Positions 1 to 8,395 are shown, counted from the first letter of the stretch. The stretch: DNA of 43,745 nucleotides from Hyphomicrobiales bacterium (GCA_030688605.1 JAUYJB010000168.1:1-43745); one strand, 5' to 3'. Program-made: numbers and translations. The notes: generated by a model from the letters alone, not told the origin.

Positions 1-1
1 C

Positions 2-565
2 GAGGCGAACAAGACCACCAAGACCATGCGCGGCCTGTCCGACGCCGCCAACCGCATCGGCGAGGTCGTCGGCCTGATCCAGGACATCGCCGAGCAGACC
101 AATCTCCTGGCGCTCAACGCGACCATCGAGGCGGCCCGCGCGGGCGAGGCCGGGCGCGGCTTTGCGGTCGTCGCCAGCGAGGTCAAGGCGCTGGCCACCC
201 AGACGGCCAAGGCGACCGAGGAAATCTCCATGCAGATCAAAGAGATCCAAGGCACCGCCGGGGCCGCGGCGGAGGCCATCACCACCGTCGACCGGGTGAT
301 CACGGAAATGTCGCGGATCGCCGAGCTGGTCGCCAGCGCCGTCCAAGAGCAGCACGCGGTGATCGGGCAGATCGCCGAGAATGTCAGCCGCGCCGCCGAC
401 CGCTCGCGCTCGGGCGTCAAAAACATGTCGGAAGTGAACGCCGCCGCCGAGGAGACAGGCGAAACCGCCGAGCAGCTGAAGGCGCTCGCCGGCGCGCTCA
501 CCGAAGAGGCCGACGCGCTGCGCGCCAATGTCGACCAGTTCCTCGGCGAGGTCAGGGTGGCATAA
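2..565 (+). CDS. Methyl-accepting chemotaxis protein, C-terminal part (5' partial)
   Basis: The reading frame is open from base 2 with no start in view, so the sensor domain, membrane segments and HAMP region lie outside the window. The 187 visible residues are the cytoplasmic signalling helix bundle of a chemotaxis receptor. The highly conserved hairpin tip that contacts CheW and CheA is present ([18 protein letters not shown]), followed by [15 protein letters not shown]. Heptad-rich helix continues to the end. No C-terminal CheR-binding pentapeptide is seen; the protein ends in GEVRVA. The gene converges on ccr with about 44 bp between stops. Ligand and behaviour cannot be told from this fragment. 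Confidence 0.93.
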   Translation, partial: EANKTTKTMRGLSDAANRIGEVVGLIQDIAEQTNLLALNATIEAARAGEAGRGFAVVASEVKALATQTAKATEEISMQIKEIQGTAGAAAEAITTVDRVITEMSRIAELVASAVQEQHAVIGQIAENVSRAADRSRSGVKNMSEVNAAAEETGETAEQLKALAGALTEEADALRANVDQFLGEVRVA

Positions 566-609
566 GGCGACGGCTTGACCCGGAAGCGACGGAACCGCAG
601 GTGCGCAGT

Positions 610-1908
610 TCAGCCCTGTGCCAGGCTCGCCTCGATCGTGTCCTCGAACGAGCGCAGGCCGGTCGCTGGCGCGTTGACCAGCACCGCCATGTTGCCGGGC
701 AGGTGCTCGTTCTTCCACATCTTGGTGTGCGCCTTGGGGATCTGCGCCCAGGGGAAGACCTCCGACATGCACGGGTCGAGGCGGTGTTCGAGGACGAACT
801 TGTTGGCTTCGCTCGCCTGCTTCAGATGGGCGAAATGCGAGCCCTGGATGCGCTTCTGGCGCATCCACACATAGCGCGCGTCGAAGGTGATGTTGTAGCC
901 GGTGGTGCCGGCGCAGAAGACAACCATGCCGCCGCGCTTGGCGACGAGGCAGGAGACCGGGAAGGTCGCTTCGCCCGGATGCTCGAAGACGATGTCGACA
1001 TCGATGCCCTTGCCGGTAATTTCCCAGATCGCCTTGCCGAAGCGGCGCGCCTCCTTGGCCCATGCGGAATATTCCTCGCTGCCGACCTGGGGCATCTGCC
1101 CCCAGCAGGAAAAATCCTTGCGGTTGACGACGCCGCGGGCGCCGAGCTGCATGACGAAGTCGCGCTTTTCCTCGTCGGAGATGACGCCGATGGCGTTGGC
1201 GCCGGCGGCCGCGCAAATCTGCACCGCCATCGAGCCGAGCCCGCCCGAGCCGCCCCACACCAGCACATTGTCGCCGGGGCTCAAGATGTGCGGGGCATGG
1301 CCGAACAGCATCCGGTAGGCGGTCGCCAGCGTCAGCATGTAGCAGGCCGATTCCTCCCAGGTCAGATGCATCGGCCGCGGCATCAGCTGCTGCGCCTGGA
1401 CGCGGCAGAACTGGCCGAAGGAGCCATCCGGCGTCTCGTAGCCCCAGATGCGCTGCGACGGCGAGAACATCGGGTCGCCGCCATTGCATTCCTCGTCGTC
1501 GCCGTCGTCCTGGTTGCAGTGGATGACGACCTCGTCGCCGACCTTCCAGCGGGCCACCTTGGAGCCGACCGCCCAGACGACGCCCGCGGCGTCGGAGCCG
1601 GCGACGTGGTAGGGGTTCTTGTGGCCGTCGATGGTCGAGACCGGCTTGCCGAGCGCCGCCCAGATGCCGTTGTAATTGACGCCGGCGGCCATCACCAAAA
1701 CCAGCACCTCGTGGCTGTCGAGGCGCCAGGTCGGGACCACCTCGACCTGCATGGAGTCTTCCGGCGGCCCGTGGCGGTCCTGGCGGATGCACCAGGCATA
1801 CATCGACTTCGGCACATGGCCGAGCGGCGGGATCTCGCCGATCTCGTAAAGATCCTTCTTGGGAGCGTCATACGCGACGGGGTGCGCCAGAACTTCGCTC
1901 ATGGCCAT
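610..1908 (-). CDS. ccr: Crotonyl-CoA carboxylase/reductase
   Basis: The 432-residue protein matches the family in length and sequence. Ccr reductively carboxylates crotonyl-CoA with NADPH and CO2 to (2S)-ethylmalonyl-CoA, the signature step of the ethylmalonyl-CoA pathway. It is an MDR-superfamily enzyme: a GroES-like N-terminal fold, then a Rossmann domain with GGSGGLG at residues 219-225. The N-terminus (SMYAWCIRQDRHGPP) and the run NQDDGDDEECNGGDPMFSPS near 132-151 separate it from ordinary quinone reductases. N80 and H358 are candidates for CO2-pocket residues known in this family; I have not aligned them. The gene is transcribed away from a membrane-protein gene, and a TTGC-N6-GCAA palindrome lies about 110 bp upstream. 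Ethylmalonyl-CoA mutase is encoded 2.4 kb away. Confidence 0.96.
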   Translation of the reverse strand: MAMSEVLAHPVAYDAPKKDLYEIGEIPPLGHVPKSMYAWCIRQDRHGPPEDSMQVEVVPTWRLDSHEVLVLVMAAGVNYNGIWAALGKPVSTIDGHKNPYHVAGSDAAGVVWAVGSKVARWKVGDEVVIHCNQDDGDDEECNGGDPMFSPSQRIWGYETPDGSFGQFCRVQAQQLMPRPMHLTWEESACYMLTLATAYRMLFGHAPHILSPGDNVLVWGGSGGLGSMAVQICAAAGANAIGVISDEEKRDFVMQLGARGVVNRKDFSCWGQMPQVGSEEYSAWAKEARRFGKAIWEITGKGIDVDIVFEHPGEATFPVSCLVAKRGGMVVFCAGTTGYNITFDARYVWMRQKRIQGSHFAHLKQASEANKFVLEHRLDPCMSEVFPWAQIPKAHTKMWKNEHLPGNMAVLVNAPATGLRSFEDTIEASLAQG

Positions 1909-2016
1909 TCTCGAATTCTCCGTCGTCGTCCTTGGGCCGCGCTAGTGCCGCCATCGAAGCCGGCCGATCGGGGACGCATGGTATGATCGCCGGCGCGGAA
2001 CGCGCAAGCGATTTTT

Positions 2017-2030
2017 TTGCAGTGCAGCAA
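2017..2030. promoter_or_regulatory. TTGC-N6-GCAA palindrome in the ccr upstream region
   Basis: A near-perfect palindrome, TTGCAGTGCAGCAA, follows a T7 run. It lies 109-122 bp upstream of the ccr start and 64-77 bp upstream of the divergent gene. It resembles the TGCA-rich operators described for PhaR, the polyhydroxybutyrate regulator of alphaproteobacteria. The assignment to PhaR is an inference from motif resemblance and from the metabolic link, since ccr draws on C4-CoA intermediates shared with the PHB cycle. No PhaR gene lies in this window. Confidence 0.4.
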
Positions 2031-2093
2031 AGGCGGGCCGCCGCGCGTGGCGTCGCGACAACAGCGAGCGAAGGGGCGAAAAGGAGCGTTTGG

Positions 2094-2660
2094 GTGCGAA
2101 TGGACAAGGCCAGTGACACGGCCGGCGCGGCTGGCGAGACGGCCGCCTTCGGCTATAGCCACGTGAAGACCGCGGCCTTCGCCTTCATCCTGGCGGTGTT
2201 GACCCTGGTGCCGCTGGGAGCGGCGTTCAGCGGCGAGGCGCAGCTCGGCTTCGCCGCGCTGTTGACCATGACGGCCGGCTTTTTCGGCGTCTGGATGATC
2301 GGCATGCTGGCGCGGCTCGCCTGGCGCGGGCCGGTGCTGATCGTCTCTCGCCACGGGATTGCGGACCGGCGAATCGGGCCGAAGGTGATCCCCTGGGAGC
2401 GGGTGCGCCAGATTTACGTCTTTCGCGCCCGCTCGCAGGTCTATCTCGCCGTGGTGCCGGACGACCCGGAGGCGTACATCGATCCGCCGGGCCCGTTCGA
2501 GAAGCTGTCGCTGTGGGTCAGCGACGCGCTCAGGCTGCCGCGCTTCTCGTTGCCGCTGATGGGGCTCGACGCCACCCAGCGGGCCATCATGATGGCGCTA
2601 AGAAGGCACATGCCGCCCGGCGTCTACCAAGAGCCGGAAAGGCTGCCGCGCGGTCTGTGA
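2094..2660 (+). CDS. Small membrane protein, STM3941-like
   Basis: The product of 188 residues has two hydrophobic segments near residues 25-47 and 51-73. A soluble C-terminal part follows, containing GIADRRIGPKVIPWERVRQI and then a hydrophobic strand. That layout resembles the STM3941 family, two helices plus a PH-like domain, whose function is unknown. An AAGGAG at 2081-2086 sits 7 nt before a GTG at 2094 and 13 nt before the ATG at 2100, so I prefer the GTG. The reading frame stays open further upstream but without support. The gene is divergent from ccr. No pathway role can be read from the sequence. Confidence 0.7.
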   Translation: MRMDKASDTAGAAGETAAFGYSHVKTAAFAFILAVLTLVPLGAAFSGEAQLGFAALLTMTAGFFGVWMIGMLARLAWRGPVLIVSRHGIADRRIGPKVIPWERVRQIYVFRARSQVYLAVVPDDPEAYIDPPGPFEKLSLWVSDALRLPRFSLPLMGLDATQRAIMMALRRHMPPGVYQEPERLPRGL

Positions 2661-2762
2661 GCGGCGTTTTCCGGCACTCCGTTAGGCGATCCGGGCTTTG
2701 CCGGCCGATTTACCGGCGTTTAAGACTTTGTTAAGCTTCAAAAAATGCAGAACGAGGAGGGG

Positions 2763-2782
2763 CGGACCGATGTTTCGGTCCG
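2763..2782. other. Short hairpin upstream of an exported protein gene
   Basis: CGGACCG at 2763-2769 and CGGTCCG at 2776-2782 can pair around a 6-nt loop. It lies in the leader of the gene starting at 2837 and has no T-run after it, so it is not a classical terminator. Confidence 0.35.
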
Positions 2783-2836
2783 GGCGCAAGCTGCCGGCCG
2801 ATATTGGCTGCGGGCGCTTCGGGGGGGGGATTCACC

Positions 2837-3190
2837 GTGAGCAAACACAACATCATAGCCGCCCTCGTCGCCGGAGTCTTGCTGGGCCTCGTCCTGTGGT
2901 GGCCGGCGGATGCCGCAGCGCAGGACGATTGCGAAAAGCTCTTCGATCAATTCACGGACAGCTATGTCGACGGCAGCGAGCTGACCTTCACCGGCACGAT
3001 GGAGGACATCGATCAGGTGGGCAGCCTCTCTACCTTCTTCGTCGATTATGGATGCGACGAGGCCTATGTTGAGTATGAAAGCCAACCGGGCTGCGGCGAG
3101 GGTGCGCGGGTGACCGTCGTCGGGGTCGTTGTCGACGTCGATATCTTCGACGTGGTCGAGGCGCACCGGGTGATCTGCGCCGGCAACTGA
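2837..3190 (+). CDS. Small exported protein, possible OB-fold
   Basis: The 117-residue product begins with a signal peptide: basic start, hydrophobic core (IIAALVAGVLLGLVLWW) and a likely cleavage after ADAAAQ. The mature part has four cysteines and a strand pattern (ELTFTGTMEDIDQVG, ARVTVVGVVVDVDIFD, EAHRVIC) that suggests a small beta-barrel of the OB or tRNA_anti-like type. That is only a resemblance. The GTG start is chosen because a G9 run at 2821-2829 ends 7 nt before it and can act as the ribosome binding site; an in-frame TTG at 2804 would add 11 residues before the signal peptide. It is probably a monocistronic gene. Function is unknown. Confidence 0.65.
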   Translation: MSKHNIIAALVAGVLLGLVLWWPADAAAQDDCEKLFDQFTDSYVDGSELTFTGTMEDIDQVGSLSTFFVDYGCDEAYVEYESQPGCGEGARVTVVGVVVDVDIFDVVEAHRVICAGN

Positions 3191-3258
3191 CGAATCGGAG
3201 CGCTCGCCAGCCGCCTGCGGCGTTCCACGAAGGAAGCACCGTCGGGTTGGGTAATCGC

Positions 3259-3501
3259 TCAGTCCTCGCTGACCAGAACGCCGACGCGGCGAACCCGCGC
3301 GAAAACCTCGCTTCCGTGCGGGGCGCGGGCGAATGTGGCGGTCTCGTCCCGGCCGGCGCGGGCGCAGGCCCAATGCCGGCCGCCATACCAGGGGTAGGAG
3401 CCCGTGACGTCGTAAACGGACCCCGCATGGGCGACCAGGACCGGCCGGCCGGGAACCGCTCCATTAAATTCGGCGAGGCTCTTCGCCGTGAAGACTTTCA
3501 G
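3259..3501 (-). CDS. Cytochrome b5-like heme-binding protein, apparent CTG start
   Basis: Translation of the minus strand gives an 80-residue product with the pattern of short bacterial cytochrome b5-like proteins (COG4892 type): KVFTAKSLAEFNG, then SVYDVTGSYPWYGGRHW, then APHGSEVF and RVGVL. H43 and H62 are the likely axial heme ligands. The open frame runs from a stop at 3559-3561 to the TGA at 3259-3261 and contains no ATG, GTG or TTG before the domain. A CTG at 3501 stands exactly where related proteins have their initiating Met (M-K-x-F-T), and AAGGA at 3512-3516 lies 10 nt upstream. It begins 41 bp after the stop of the Dps-like ferritin gene on the same strand. A sequencing error or a frameshifted fusion to the ferritin is the alternative. 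Confidence 0.6.
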   Translation of the reverse strand: MKVFTAKSLAEFNGAVPGRPVLVAHAGSVYDVTGSYPWYGGRHWACARAGRDETATFARAPHGSEVFARVRRVGVLVSED

Positions 3502-3541
3502 CGGCGCCGAATCCTTCTGTTCGTCCTGCCCGCTCAGCAGA

Positions 3542-4120
3542 CTAGCGCGACAGGGGCTTCAGGAATTTCGACGTGTAGGGCGAGTTCTCGCCGCCCGGCC
3601 GCAGGAAATGCCCGCTCGGCCCATTGCCGAGGAACTCCTGGAACCAGGCTTCGTGCTCGATCTCCTCGTGCAGGATGGCAAGCGACAGATCGTAGGTGCG
3701 GTGATCCTTTCCGGCGGTGATGTTGCAGACGTGCGTGTAGCCGCGCACCGCGCACTGCTCGGCCTTGAGCAGCACCGTGACCATGGCCTTCATGTCGGTC
3801 GGGTTCTTGGGCAGGGACGCCGGCGGGCAGGCCGACATGTCGTGAAAGTCCTTCATGTTCGCCGGCAGGTCGCCGCCGAGCTCGTAAATGCGCGGCACCA
3901 GCGCCTCGAAATGGTTACGGTCCTCGATGCGCGCATCCTCGACGATCTCCTTGAGGCCCTCGCCCTCGAAGCCGATAAGGTTCGTGCGCAGGATCGTGTA
4001 ATAGTAATAGGTGGTGAGCTCCGCCGCGGCGTTGCGGATCAGGAGATCGAGCAGCTCGTCGACGTTGACGCCTGCTTTTTCGACCATCTCGCGGGCAACG
4101 GTTTTGGTCTTGTGGGCCAT
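3542..4120 (-). CDS. Dps-like ferritin-family protein (DPSL type)
   Basis: The 192-residue protein is a four-helix-bundle ferritin-like protein. Metal-ligand pattern is visible in order: ELTTYYYYTILR in helix A, EDARIEDRNHFEAL in helix B, a later Glu in KAEQCAVRGY, and HEEIEHEAWFQEFLG in the last helix. Cys residues in DMSACPP and AEQCAVRGYTHVC recall the cysteine pair of DPSL proteins, which oxidise iron with peroxide and protect DNA. The assignment to DPSL rather than bacterioferritin is an inference. A short cytochrome b5-like gene follows on the same strand, which could supply electrons. The gene is divergent from ethylmalonyl-CoA mutase, with about 220 bp between starts; GAGGA lies just upstream of the ATG. 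Confidence 0.85.
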   Translation of the reverse strand: MAHKTKTVAREMVEKAGVNVDELLDLLIRNAAAELTTYYYYTILRTNLIGFEGEGLKEIVEDARIEDRNHFEALVPRIYELGGDLPANMKDFHDMSACPPASLPKNPTDMKAMVTVLLKAEQCAVRGYTHVCNITAGKDHRTYDLSLAILHEEIEHEAWFQEFLGNGPSGHFLRPGGENSPYTSKFLKPLSR

Positions 4121-4339
4121 GACAGTCCTCCTCTGTGCCGGTACGGGGTTGGATTAGCCGGCCATAGTAACGCAACCGTTCAACTTAGCGTAAGCGCCAG
4201 AAGGCAAACAAGTGGAGGCGATGGCGGGATTCCGCGACCATTCGCTCCGCCGCCGCGCCGGGGCCTCCGGTTTGCGTCGCAAAACGGGCCGTGATAGGTC
4301 ACAATCGGCGGCCGAATGTGACCAGCCAAGGCGCGTTTC

Positions 4340-6328
4340 ATGAGCGAACGGGAAGCGACGGCGAAGCGGGACAAGCCCTGGATCTTCCGCACCTATGCGG
4401 GCCATTCGACGCCGGCCGAATCCAACCGCCTCTACCGCTTGAACCTCGCCAAGGGCCAGACCGGCCTGTCCGTCGCCTTCGACCTGCCGACCCAGACCGG
4501 CTACGACCCCGACCATCGGCTTTCCAAGGGCGAGGTCGGCAAGGTCGGCGTGCCGATCGCCCATCTCGGCGATTTGCGGGCGCTTTTTACCGGCATCCCG
4601 CTTGCCAAGATGAACACTTCGATGACCATCAACGCCACCGCCGCCTGGCTGTTGGCGCTCTATGTGGCGCTCGCCGACGAGCAGGGGGCGGACCGCAGGA
4701 AGCTTTCCGGCACCACCCAGAACGACATCATCAAGGAGTATCTGTCGCGCGGCACCTATGTGTTCCCGCCCGCCCCGTCGATGCGGCTGACCAAGGACGT
4801 CATCGTCTATGCGCATAAGGAGCTGCCGCGCTGGAACCCAATCAATGTCTGCTCCTATCATCTGCAGGAAGCGGGCGCGACCCCGGTGCAGGAGCTTGCC
4901 TTCGCGCTCGCTGCCGCGATCGCCATCCTCGACGCGGTGAAGGCCTCCGGCGAGGTGCCGGAGGCCGAATTTCCGCGCCTCGTCGGCCGCATCTCCTTCT
5001 TCGTCAACGCCGGGCTGCGCTTCGTCACCGAGATGTGCAAGATGCGCGCCTTCGCCGAGCTGTGGGACGAGATCACGTTTCAGCGCTACGGCGTCAGGGA
5101 ACAGAAGTACCGCCGCTTCCGCTACGGCGTTCAGGTCAACTCGCTGGGGCTGACCGAGCAGCAGCCGGAAAACAATGTCCACCGCATCCTCATCGAGGCG
5201 CTCTCCGTGGTGCTGTCGAAGAAGGCCCGCGCCCGCGCCGTGCAGCTTCCGGCCTGGAACGAGGCGCTCGGCCTGCCGCGCCCCTGGGACCAGCAATGGT
5301 CGCTCAGATTGCAGCAGATCCTCAGCCTTGAGACCGACCTTCTGGAGTTCGGCGACCTGTTCGACGGCTCGCCCGAGATAGCGGCCAAGGTCGCGGCGCT
5401 GAAGGACGAGGCGCGCGAGGAGCTTGCGCGCATCGAGGAGATGGGCGGCGCGGTGGCCGCCGTTGAATCGAGCTACATGAAGGCGGCCCTCGTCGAATCG
5501 AACGCGCGCCGCGTCGCGCGGATCGAATCCGGCGAGCAGACCGTCGTCGGCGTCAACGCCTTCACCGAGACCGAGCCCTCGCCGCTTTCGACCGGCGACG
5601 GCGACTTCCAGGTCATCGGGCCGGAGGTCGAGCGCGAGGCGGTGGAGAAGATCGAGGCCTGGCGGGCCGCGCGGGACGCAAAGGCGGTCGAGACGGCGTT
5701 GAAGGACTTGCGCGCGGCGGCCAAGGAGGGGCGCAACGTGATGGAGCCCTCCATCGCCTGCGCCAAGGCGGGCGTCACCACCGGCGAGTGGGGTCAGGCG
5801 CTGCGCACGGTCTATGGCGAGTACCGGGCACCTACCGGTGTCTCCAAGACCGCCCGGCAGGTCGGCGACGAGGGGCTCGAAAAGGTGCGCAAATCCGTCG
5901 AGGCGGCCTCGCACAGGCTCGGGCGCCGGCTCAAGGTGCTGATCGGCAAGCCCGGCCTCGACGGCCATTCCAACGGCGCCGAGCAGATCGCTGTCCGTGC
6001 CCGCGACTGCGGCATGGAGGTCGTCTATGACGGCATCCGCCTGACGCCGGCCGAGATCGTCGATGCCGCGGCCAGGGAGGGCGCGCACGTGGTCGGCTTG
6101 TCGGTGCTGTCGGGTGGCCACGCGGCGCTGGTCAAGGAGGTAATGCGGCACATGCGCGCGAAAGGCCTTTCCGGTGTGCCGGTGATCGTCGGCGGCATCA
6201 TCCCGGCGGAGGACGCGCCGGCTCTGAAGAAGGCGGGCGTCGCCGCGGTCTATACGCCGAAGGATTTCAAGCTCAACGCCATCATGGCCGACATCGTCCG
6301 GCTGGCGGAGCGGTGGGCGGGTTCATGA
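4340..6328 (+). CDS. ecm: Ethylmalonyl-CoA mutase (MeaA type)
   Basis: The 662-residue protein is a cobalamin-dependent acyl-CoA mutase that fuses a TIM-barrel domain (about residues 1-510) with a C-terminal B12-binding domain. The cobalamin motif DxHxxG is D541-G-H543-SN-G546 (GLDGHSNGAEQ). The N-terminus (KRDKPWIFRTYAGHSTPAES) and blocks such as SMTINATAAWLLALY and GTTQNDIIKEYLSRGTYVFP match MeaA, now known as ethylmalonyl-CoA mutase, which makes methylsuccinyl-CoA. It is shorter than methylmalonyl-CoA mutase large subunits (about 710-720 residues). This is the step two reactions after Ccr in the ethylmalonyl-CoA pathway (an epimerase acts between them). The published symbol meaA applies to the same protein. 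The gene appears to be transcribed alone; a transporter gene follows 53 bp later. Confidence 0.95.
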   Translation: MSEREATAKRDKPWIFRTYAGHSTPAESNRLYRLNLAKGQTGLSVAFDLPTQTGYDPDHRLSKGEVGKVGVPIAHLGDLRALFTGIPLAKMNTSMTINATAAWLLALYVALADEQGADRRKLSGTTQNDIIKEYLSRGTYVFPPAPSMRLTKDVIVYAHKELPRWNPINVCSYHLQEAGATPVQELAFALAAAIAILDAVKASGEVPEAEFPRLVGRISFFVNAGLRFVTEMCKMRAFAELWDEITFQRYGVREQKYRRFRYGVQVNSLGLTEQQPENNVHRILIEALSVVLSKKARARAVQLPAWNEALGLPRPWDQQWSLRLQQILSLETDLLEFGDLFDGSPEIAAKVAALKDEAREELARIEEMGGAVAAVESSYMKAALVESNARRVARIESGEQTVVGVNAFTETEPSPLSTGDGDFQVIGPEVEREAVEKIEAWRAARDAKAVETALKDLRAAAKEGRNVMEPSIACAKAGVTTGEWGQALRTVYGEYRAPTGVSKTARQVGDEGLEKVRKSVEAASHRLGRRLKVLIGKPGLDGHSNGAEQIAVRARDCGMEVVYDGIRLTPAEIVDAAAREGAHVVGLSVLSGGHAALVKEVMRHMRAKGLSGVPVIVGGIIPAEDAPALKKAGVAAVYTPKDFKLNAIMADIVRLAERWAGS

Positions 6329-6381
6329 CGCGGCGCGAGAGGCCGGGCTTCTCTTTGCGGTCGTGAATCGGGAACCGCCCG

Positions 6382-7317
6382 ATGCAGGCGCTCGTCAATA
6401 TCGTGCTTCCGGTATTCGGGCTGATGGCGGTCGGCTATGCCGCGAGCTGGGTGCGGCTGTTGCCCGAAGGCGCGATCACCGGGCTTGCCAGCTATGTCTT
6501 CAACCTGGCGATCCCGCTTCTGGTGTTCCGCACCGTCAGCGCCGGCAGCCTTCCCGACGTCTCGCCCTGGGCCTATTGGGGCGCCTATTTTTTCGGCGCC
6601 GCCGCCACCTGGGGACTGACGAGCCTCGCCGCACGGTTCGTCCTCGGCGCCGACCCGCTGCGCGCCGGCGTCGGCGGCTGCGCCGGCGCCTATTCGAACA
6701 CCGTCCTGCTCGGCCTGCCCTTGGTGCTGACCGCCTTCGGCGATGCCGGCGCGATACCCTTGTTTCTGCTGATTTCGGTGCATCTGCCGGTGATGATGGT
6801 CGCCGGCATCCTGGTCGGCGAGGCGGCCGGCCAAGGCGACAGCGACAAGCGCAAGCTTGCCGCCGATACGGCGCTGGCGGTCGTGACCAACCCGATTATC
6901 ATCGGTATCGCTCTGGGCCTCTTGTGGCGGCTTTCCGGCCTCGTGATGCCGGGGGCCGCGGAAAAGATCGTCGATTCCATCGCCGATACGGCGGTCCCCT
7001 GCGCGCTTATCGCCATGGGGCTGACGCTGCGGCGCTACGGCATCGGCGGCGATTTGAAGCTGACCGCGGTCATCGTCACCGCCAAGCTTGTCGTCCACCC
7101 GCTTCTGGTGCTGCTGGCGGCCCGCCTGTTCGGCCTGCCGCCGGTGTGGGCCGGCGTCGCGGTGCTGTTCGCGGCCGCCCCCTCGGGCATCACCTCCTAC
7201 GTCGTTGCGACCCGCTACAACACCGCCATCGGCGCGGTCTCCAGCGCCATCCTCATCGGCACCGGCCTGGCGCTGTTCACCAACGCCGCCGTGCTGGCGA
7301 TCGTGGTGACGCCTTAA
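6382..7317 (+). CDS. AEC-family transporter (auxin efflux carrier type)
   Basis: The 311-residue protein is almost entirely hydrophobic with about ten membrane segments. It starts ALVNIVLPVFGLMAVGY and has the two-half layout of the AEC family: a first half with FNLAIPLLVFRTV and a second half with TNPIIIGIALGLLW and MGLTLRRYGI. Members of the family export or import small organic anions; the substrate cannot be predicted here. It follows ethylmalonyl-CoA mutase on the same strand and could be cotranscribed, which would suggest an organic acid as substrate, but that is inference. It converges on the AbrB-type gene with only a few bases between stops. Confidence 0.85.
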   Translation: MQALVNIVLPVFGLMAVGYAASWVRLLPEGAITGLASYVFNLAIPLLVFRTVSAGSLPDVSPWAYWGAYFFGAAATWGLTSLAARFVLGADPLRAGVGGCAGAYSNTVLLGLPLVLTAFGDAGAIPLFLLISVHLPVMMVAGILVGEAAGQGDSDKRKLAADTALAVVTNPIIIGIALGLLWRLSGLVMPGAAEKIVDSIADTAVPCALIAMGLTLRRYGIGGDLKLTAVIVTAKLVVHPLLVLLAARLFGLPPVWAGVAVLFAAAPSGITSYVVATRYNTAIGAVSSAILIGTGLALFTNAAVLAIVVTP

Positions 7318-7321
7318 GCCC

Positions 7322-8395
7322 CTATTCCGGCGCGCCCGCCAGCCGCCCGCGCAGCCACACGGCGAGGCTGTAGAGATATTGCGTGCCGAGATTGACCACG
7401 ACGACGCGGAACACGTGGAAGGCGACGACCACCGGCACGCCGACCTGGAGCGCCTGGGCGACGATGGTCATCTCCGGCATCCCGCCCGGCGCGGTGGCGA
7501 GGATCATGGTGGCGATCGGCAGGCCGAACGCCCAGGCGAGGAAGATGGCGACGATCACCGAGGCGAGGAGGACGAAGGCGGAATTGAGGATGGCGAAGGG
7601 CAGGAACAGCTTGTAGCGCACGAAAAAGGCACGTTCGTAGCGCGCGCCCAGCACCAGGCCGAACATGAGCTGGGCGAAATCCGTCATCCACCACGGCACG
7701 GCGGAAAGGGAAACGCCGCTCACCACCAGCGCCGCGCCGAGAAAGATCGGTGTCAGCAGGTGGCCGTTCTGCAAGCCGAGACGCTCCGACGCTGCGCCCA
7801 GCGCATAGCCGACGGCAAGCCACACCGCGAGGACCGGAAAGTCGAGCGGAAGCTGCGGCTTGTAAGGCGAGAACTCCATCGGGATGCCGCCATAGGTGAG
7901 CGCGAAGGGAACGGTCAGGACGACGATGGAGACGCGCAGGCTGTGGGCGATCGCCACCGGCGGGATCTGGGCGCCGTGGCGGTCGGCGAGCACCGCCATG
8001 GCCATGGCCCCGCCGGGGATCGAGGCGAAGAACGAGGACTTGCCGTCGACGCCGGAGACGCGGCTCAAGGTCAGCGCGCCGAGGCCGCCGATCAGGAACG
8101 CCGAGGCCGTGGACAGCACGATGGCGCCCAGATGGGAGCTCAGCGCGGCTAACACCGGCGGCGTGAAATAGAGCGACACCGAGGAGCCGATGATGACCTG
8201 GCCCAACTGGCGGGCATAGGGCGGCGGGGTGACGGTGACGCCCATCAGATTGACCGCGGCGATGGCGACCATCGGCCCGATCATCCACGGCACCGGCGTG
8301 TCCAGCCAGTCGAACAGGAAGCCCGCCGGGATGCCGATCGCCAGCGCCCGCGCCATGCCGGGAAGGCGTTCGCGCAGGCCGGGAGGTTGGGTCAT
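7322..8395 (-). CDS. AbrB-family membrane protein
   Basis: The 357-residue polytopic protein has around ten hydrophobic segments in two repeats. Recognisable family blocks are IGIPAGFLFDWLDTPVPWMIGPM near the N-terminus and SIPGGAMAMAVLADRHGA in the middle, with a matching ATAPGGMPEMTIVAQALQ in the second half. These paired PGG-containing blocks are typical of the AbrB/COG3180 family (sometimes annotated ammonia monooxygenase). Real function is not established, and the ammonia monooxygenase label is misleading. The ATG start at 8395 precedes the first hydrophobic segment by about 14 residues. It is convergent with the AEC transporter gene. Confidence 0.85.
   Translation of the reverse strand: MTQPPGLRERLPGMARALAIGIPAGFLFDWLDTPVPWMIGPMVAIAAVNLMGVTVTPPPYARQLGQVIIGSSVSLYFTPPVLAALSSHLGAIVLSTASAFLIGGLGALTLSRVSGVDGKSSFFASIPGGAMAMAVLADRHGAQIPPVAIAHSLRVSIVVLTVPFALTYGGIPMEFSPYKPQLPLDFPVLAVWLAVGYALGAASERLGLQNGHLLTPIFLGAALVVSGVSLSAVPWWMTDFAQLMFGLVLGARYERAFFVRYKLFLPFAILNSAFVLLASVIVAIFLAWAFGLPIATMILATAPGGMPEMTIVAQALQVGVPVVVAFHVFRVVVVNLGTQYLYSLAVWLRGRLAGAPE

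Noticed and set aside
601-1986. Long plus-strand open frame over the ccr gene
   Set aside because: It is the shadow of ccr on the other strand; the protein has no family features and high GC makes long antisense frames common.
4154-6151. Long minus-strand frame opposite ethylmalonyl-CoA mutase
   Set aside because: Antisense shadow; the encoded sequence is rich in Arg, Gly and Leu with no domain.
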